DNA of 8,348 nucleotides, taken from assembly GCA_019120475.1 (NCBI GenBank), contig DWVA01000304.1, forward strand, positions 1 to 8,348, given 5' to 3'. Of the stretch, positions 5,126 to 8,348 are shown one piece after another. Below the pieces are notes generated by a model that searched no databases, had not been told where the DNA came from, and saw only the letters and a list, made by a program, of their open reading frames with translations. The DNA is from Candidatus Blautia intestinipullorum. Lineage in GTDB: Bacteria > Bacillota > Clostridia > Lachnospirales > Lachnospiraceae. The position numbers and the translations under genes are program-made. Each line of letters starts with the position of its first letter. Position 1 is the stretch's first letter.

Positions 5126-7225
5126 TTACAGCAGTTTTTTGATGCATTCGCAGATCTGGCGGCTGTGCGTATGATCTGGATTGCTGAAATACATCCGGCG
5201 CATTTCCTCATATCTAGGTTTCATGAGGAAATTGTTCTGGATCTGTTCTTCCAGCATATCAAGAAGTTTTTCGCAGTGTTCCGCCCGGTCCCCGAAAAGT
5301 TCTGTACGCATATTCAGATAGCTTCCCTGGGCCTCTTCGTATTTATCCAGATCAAACTGATAGAAAAGGATCGGCTTGTCCTGGTAAAGTACATCCCAGC
5401 TTACGCTGGAATAATCTGTGATCAGCATGCGGCACCGCATCAGCATTTCATTTACAGCCGCTTCGCCGAAGGAGATCAGATGGATACGGCTTTCCCTGGA
5501 ACGGAAGTTTTCCACATAGTCCTGGAATTTTGCGTGAAGATAGAAGTTGACCTGAAGATCATACTTTTCCAGGATTTCCGCAAACCTTTTAGAATTCAGA
5601 AGTTCCATATAATGGCGGAAATAGTCGCTTTGCTCAAAGTCTTCGTCAGGTACGGAATCAAGCCAGTTTCTCCAGGTGGGCATGATCAGTATTTCCCTCC
5701 GGTCCTGGGATTTGTCATGAAGCACGTCCCAGCGCGGAAGACCGGTGTTGATGACCTCTTCGGGAAGATAATCGAAATTGTCCACAATGATCTTTTTCTC
5801 CGCTTCTGTGGATACCACAAAGAGATCGCATCCTCCCCGTTTTCCCTTTCCGTAAAAAAAGTCCACCTGTTTAAGGGCGATCACTCCATGCTGAAGGAAA
5901 ACAAAAGGTATTTTCTTGATATAACGGTTAAAAATACTATGCCGGCTCTGCATGGCGTAGGTGTGGTAGCGGGAGTCTGAGCTGACGATCAGATCTGCGG
6001 CCAGCAGATAGCACATATGACGGATAGTCATAAAATCCAGCAGACGATTCTTATAGGGCTCCAGCTTTTGACGGTCAGGAGAGTCTTTTGTAATAATGTA
6101 GTAGATCTGTTTCCCAAGATAGGATTCTTCGTCTTCATCCATACAATGCTTGAAGAAGTAAAATCCATTGTCCTGAGCCATTTCGGAAAATTTCTCGCAG
6201 ACAAGACAGATATGGCGCCTTTTCCAGTAGGGTTTTGTGATCCGGTAGATAAAAATGGATAAAAATTCTTTCAGAACAATATCCATACCGTCGTATTTTC
6301 CCTTTTGGCGGTAGACGAAAGCCAGGGTCTGTTTGCCGGTATAATATGGATAAAGGAAAAAGTTGTTTTCGCCGGGATAAGAACCATTATAAAGAAATTT
6401 GTGAAACATTCTGCACTTTGTATCCATTGTAATGGGAATCTGGCAGACTGAGGACTTTTCCGGAAGGGACAGCAGAATTCTTACGTCCCAGTACAGACTT
6501 TTCCATTCAGTCTTATTAAGATCAAGAACTGCCGTAATACAGGAAAGACCATTCTTTCCGGCGCGGACATCTGTGGTGAATTCATACAGGGCGGCGTCTT
6601 CGGCAAGCTTGTTCCGGAAACTGAATACTGTTTTTTCGTAGGAATAAATACCGGGATCCAGGTCAAACTTTAAAGTAAGAATTCCCTTACGGATCTTCAG
6701 AGAACGGAGCGCGCAGGTGAGAGTGGATTCCGCAAAAGCGTTCCGGCTGCAGAGAACCGCGCACAGATAATTTTCCTCTTCGGTGCAAAGAGCGCCGATG
6801 TATTCCAAAGCTTCAGAGCCGTCATCTGTTTCGAACCGGATGTTTTCCATAAAGATCCGGTAACGGCAGGAGGGAGGCAGCGAGGAGAAATCCTCTGTAA
6901 TAGAAAAAATCTGAGACTTCTCTTTTGTGGTCAGTTCCAGAAAAAAACGGTAGCTTTTTTTCTGTTTGTATACGGCAAGCCCTTCTAATAAGGAAAGGCT
7001 GATCGTAAACTGATGTGCGTCCGTCTGCTCCGTGTCGAAGTAGAGAAGAGTTTCGGAGCCTTTCTCCTGGGATATGAGGCGGATCGCGGCGTCAGGGTCC
7101 GGTGAAAAAGATTCTATTGTAAAAGTGAGCAGATGATCCGGGCTCACGCTGGTTTTTACCGCAAGGCGGCCCGCCGCTTTGCTGCCGAGAGAATATTCGT
7201 CGGCAGAAGAAGCTGAATGATTCAT
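5126..7225 (-). CDS. CDP-glycerol glycerophosphotransferase-like protein with extended N-terminal region, 699 aa
   Basis: A paralogue of the 535-aa gene across the terminator. Shared landmarks are AQDNGFYFF (Gln351), FLQHGV with His446, TGLPRWD, MPTWRNWLD, LHAKF with His564, TDYSS with Asp604, then SWD and KPILFYQFDLDKY. All align at a constant offset of 165-166 residues, so the catalytic domain is collinear and the added length is entirely N-terminal. The HP of the 535-aa protein is HA here (Ala565); both presumed catalytic histidines remain. Residues ~165-335 resemble residues 1-165 of the partner (LKIRKGILTLKFDL versus IKIRKSKLYLTLASS). Residues 1-165 look like another beta-rich unit of the same style, suggesting tandem beta-sandwich repeats, perhaps for polymer or partner binding. 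Role inferred: glycerol phosphate transfer to a surface polymer. The start has GGAGG 8 bases upstream. It is a monocistronic unit with its own promoter, divergent from rplJ. Confidence 0.88.
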   Translation of the reverse strand: MNHSASSADEYSLGSKAAGRLAVKTSVSPDHLLTFTIESFSPDPDAAIRLISQEKGSETLLYFDTEQTDAHQFTISLSLLEGLAVYKQKKSYRFFLELTTKEKSQIFSITEDFSSLPPSCRYRIFMENIRFETDDGSEALEYIGALCTEEENYLCAVLCSRNAFAESTLTCALRSLKIRKGILTLKFDLDPGIYSYEKTVFSFRNKLAEDAALYEFTTDVRAGKNGLSCITAVLDLNKTEWKSLYWDVRILLSLPEKSSVCQIPITMDTKCRMFHKFLYNGSYPGENNFFLYPYYTGKQTLAFVYRQKGKYDGMDIVLKEFLSIFIYRITKPYWKRRHICLVCEKFSEMAQDNGFYFFKHCMDEDEESYLGKQIYYIITKDSPDRQKLEPYKNRLLDFMTIRHMCYLLAADLIVSSDSRYHTYAMQSRHSIFNRYIKKIPFVFLQHGVIALKQVDFFYGKGKRGGCDLFVVSTEAEKKIIVDNFDYLPEEVINTGLPRWDVLHDKSQDRREILIMPTWRNWLDSVPDEDFEQSDYFRHYMELLNSKRFAEILEKYDLQVNFYLHAKFQDYVENFRSRESRIHLISFGEAAVNEMLMRCRMLITDYSSVSWDVLYQDKPILFYQFDLDKYEEAQGSYLNMRTELFGDRAEHCEKLLDMLEEQIQNNFLMKPRYEEMRRMYFSNPDHTHSRQICECIKKLL

Positions 7226-7291
7226 GGGTAATTCCTCCGTATTATATTAAGATCAGGTTTTTATACGATAATTTTATTGTTATCATAAATT

Positions 7292-7320
7292 ATTACATAA
7301 GTATAACAGAAAGTTAACAA
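7292..7320 (-). promoter_or_regulatory. Candidate promoter of the 699-aa gene
   Basis: On the minus strand TTGTTA (7315-7320, 4 of 6) and TGTAAT (7292-7297, 5 of 6) are separated by 17 bases. The surrounding 7226-7370 stretch is very AT-rich and other weak -10-like hexamers occur nearer the gene, so the exact start is uncertain. It would leave a leader of about 60 bases. Confidence 0.4.
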
Positions 7321-7371
7321 AAATGAAATATCAGCCATGAAAGAAAATATAATATTTTTTTTCATAAATCC

Positions 7372-7400
7372 TTGACATCTTGTTTCTGCCATGGTATTTT
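7372..7400 (+). promoter_or_regulatory. Promoter of rplJ-rplL
   Basis: TTGACA (7372-7377, perfect), 17-base spacer, TATTTT (7395-7400, 4 of 6). Transcription would begin near 7407, just where the structured L10 leader starts. An A/T-rich tract lies upstream (7340-7362), as an UP-like element would. rplJ therefore has its own transcription unit here. Confidence 0.75.
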
Positions 7401-7404
7401 AATA

Positions 7405-7525
7405 CAGAACGCTGCCGAAGACAGTAGGTGCCGTAAGGCATAAGGATCAAAACGCCTACCGAGGACTTAGTATTCTGATGAGATTCAGGAACCCTTGCTG
7501 TCATGATGCGGCAAGGGCTTTTTTA
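7405..7525 (+). promoter_or_regulatory. Ribosomal protein L10 leader (rplJL autoregulatory RNA)
   Basis: Sequence and layout match the Firmicutes L10 leader: GCCGAAGACAG, a helix GTAGGTG (7424-7430) with CGCCTAC (7453-7459), a small GCC-GTAA-GGC hairpin inside it (7430-7439), the GA-rich CCGAGGAC segment, and an outer CAGAA (7405-7409)/TTCTG (7473-7477) pairing. In Bacillus subtilis the L10-L12 complex binds such a leader and promotes termination. Here GACAGTAGG (7420-7428) can instead pair with CTTGCTGTC (7494-7502), seven Watson-Crick plus two G-T pairs. This would capture the 5' arm of the terminator and act as antiterminator; it excludes the GTAGGTG helix, giving a complete two-state switch. 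Confidence 0.87.
7492..7524 (+). terminator. Attenuator terminator of the L10 leader
   Basis: CCCTTGC (7492-7498) pairs with GCAAGGG (7511-7517) around a 12-base loop, followed by C and six T (7519-7524). It lies about 48 bases before rplJ, so it must be conditional. Excess L10-L12 should favour it, and pairing of its 5' arm with 7420-7428 should prevent it. Confidence 0.88.
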
Positions 7526-7572
7526 TGTTCATAACGGCGGTATATCAAAATCTATAAGGAGGTGTACCATTT

Positions 7573-8094
7573 ATGGCAAAAGTTGAACTGAAGAAACCAA
7601 TCGTAGAAGAAATCGCAAATAACATTAAAGATGCACAGGCCGTAGTACTGGTAAATTACAGTGGTCTGACAGTGGAACAGGATACTATTCTGCGTAAAGA
7701 ATTAAGGGAAGCCGGCGTAAACTACAAAGTTTACAAGAACACGATGATGAACCGTGCTTTTGAAGGAACTTCCTGTGAAGAACTGCGTCAGCATCTGGAA
7801 GGAACCAACGCTCTGGCTATCTCTGATACAGATGCGACAGCTCCGGCAAGAATCCTTGCAAAATTTGCAAAACAGTATCCGGCTCTGAAACTGATCGCCG
7901 GTGTGGTTGAAGGAAACTACAACGATCAGGCAGGCATTATGGCTCTTTCTCAGGTTCCGTCCAGAGAAGAACTTCTTGGAAAACTTCTTGGAAGCATCCA
8001 GTCTCCGATCAGCAACTTCGCTCGTGTGCTTAATCAGATCGCTGAAGCACAGGGAGGCAACGCAGAAGCTGCGGCAGAACCGGCAGCAGAGTAA
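7573..8094 (+). CDS. rplJ: Large ribosomal subunit protein L10 (uL10)
   Basis: A 173-aa protein, the normal bacterial L10 length. It starts MAKVELKKPIVEEIAN and continues with the characteristic VVLVNYSGLTVEQ (residues ~25-37), LRKELREAGVNYKVYKNTMMNRA, and LAISDTDATAPARIL. The C-terminal helix with SPISNFARVLNQIAEA anchors L7/L12 dimers, and an Ala/Glu-rich tail follows. L10 sits on 23S rRNA at the stalk base with L11 and carries the L12 stalk needed for GTPase factor binding. The start is set by a near-perfect AAGGAGGT at 7556-7563. Its expression is controlled by the leader at 7405-7525. Codon usage is more restricted than in the surface-polymer genes, as expected for high expression. Confidence 0.98.
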   Translation: MAKVELKKPIVEEIANNIKDAQAVVLVNYSGLTVEQDTILRKELREAGVNYKVYKNTMMNRAFEGTSCEELRQHLEGTNALAISDTDATAPARILAKFAKQYPALKLIAGVVEGNYNDQAGIMALSQVPSREELLGKLLGSIQSPISNFARVLNQIAEAQGGNAEAAAEPAAE

Positions 8095-8095
8095 A

Positions 8096-8180
8096 GAAAA
8101 AATTTACGAAGTAGATTTTTTCGCTACGCAAACGGAGCGAAGCGGAGTTCGCGGTTCCCGTGAACGAAGTAAATTTTTTC
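8096..8180. repeat. Inverted-repeat element between rplJ and rplL
   Basis: Starting 2 bases after the rplJ stop, a perfect 12-bp terminal inverted repeat is formed by GAAAAAATTTAC (8096-8107) and GTAAATTTTTTC (8169-8180). Inside are two further hairpins: TTCGCT (8120-8125) with AGCGAA (8136-8141), and 8147-8154 with 8158-8165 (8 bp, one wobble, 3-base loop). In addition a 20-base direct repeat with one mismatch begins at 8106 and at 8164. No ORF or clear terminator is present. The shape is that of a small palindromic dispersed element or an RNA structure controlling the L10:L12 ratio; which of these cannot be told from one copy. Confidence 0.65.
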
Positions 8181-8231
8181 GCTTCTGTATTAAAAAAGAA
8201 ATGAAATAAAGTATAATGGAGGGAAATCAAA

Positions 8232-8348
8232 ATGGCAAAATTAACAACAGAAGAATTTATTGCAGCAATCAAAGAGTTATCTGTATTAGAATTAAACGAA
8301 TTAGTAAAAGCTTGTGAAGAAGAGTTCGGCGTATCTGCAGCAGCAGGC
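8232..8348 (+). CDS. rplL: Large ribosomal subunit protein L7/L12 (bL12), N-terminal part, cut by window end
   Basis: The first 39 codons are present: MAKLTTEEFIAAIKELSVLE, then LNELVKACEEEFGVSAAAG. This is the L12 N-terminal dimerisation domain (two helices that bind the L10 C-terminal helix) and the start of the Ala-rich hinge. The C-terminal factor-binding domain is beyond the edge. GGAGGG at 8218-8223 lies 8 bases before ATG 8232. It follows rplJ after 137 bases, most of which is the inverted-repeat element, and no separate promoter is convincing, so it is expected to be co-transcribed with rplJ. Confidence 0.97.
   Translation, partial: MAKLTTEEFIAAIKELSVLELNELVKACEEEFGVSAAAG

Noticed and set aside
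5165..5980. 271-aa open frame on the + strand inside the 699-aa gene
   Set aside because: It is antisense to the conserved catalytic domain, has no ribosome site and contains no recognisable domain; it is a shadow of the real gene.
8106..8183. Two-copy 20-base direct repeat as a CRISPR or tandem array
   Set aside because: Only two copies, one mismatch, and both belong to the arms of the larger inverted-repeat structure; no cas genes are nearby.
8212..8217. TATAAT just before rplL as a separate promoter
   Set aside because: No acceptable -35 lies 16-18 bases upstream, and a start here would place the ribosome site at the very 5' end of the RNA.

Overview
The window looks like chromosome from a Gram-positive Clostridia, most likely Lachnospiraceae. 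The basis is strong AGGAGG-type ribosome binding sites, moderate GC, a Firmicutes-style L10 leader with attenuator ahead of rplJ-rplL, an ArsR regulator with the Gram-positive ATCAA-N6-TTGAT operator, and TagF/TarF-like glycerophosphotransferases. I cannot name the species.

Left edge (1-1243): the last ~60 codons of a GC-rich GHKL sensor kinase on the + strand run into, and overlap, the 3' end of a minus-strand DUF318/ArsP-type permease. The permease seems to have lost its C-terminal half, so this looks like a recombination scar. Upstream of the permease, on the same strand, is arsR. It has a textbook promoter, its own terminator, and a 20-bp palindromic operator that recurs ahead of the permease. 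Together they form a small metalloid-responsive regulon.

Centre (1276-5113): a + strand operon starts at a sigma-A-like promoter whose -35 box sits in the loop of a perfect inverted repeat. It encodes an 82-residue protein of unknown function, a GNAT acetyltransferase, a CDP-glycerol glycerophosphotransferase-like protein (535 aa) and a membrane acyltransferase of the acyltransferase-3 type. It ends at a bidirectional terminator. Convergent to it is a second, 699-aa CDP-glycerol glycerophosphotransferase-like gene, clearly a paralogue of the first but with about 165 extra N-terminal residues. The inferred job of the region is synthesis and acyl modification of a glycerophosphate-containing surface polymer (teichoic-acid-like or capsule-like).

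Right edge (7226-8348): a divergent promoter region, then the L10 leader with a visible antiterminator/terminator switch, rplJ (L10), a 137-base gap holding an inverted-repeat element, and the start of rplL (L7/L12), cut by the window end. The surface-polymer genes sit directly upstream of rplJ, where rplK-rplA would be expected in many Firmicutes.

I found no CRISPR array, tRNA, rRNA, transposase or integrase. No clear-cut new system is visible. The observations most worth following are the structured element between rplJ and rplL, the paired convergent glycerophosphotransferases, and the kinase/permease junction.
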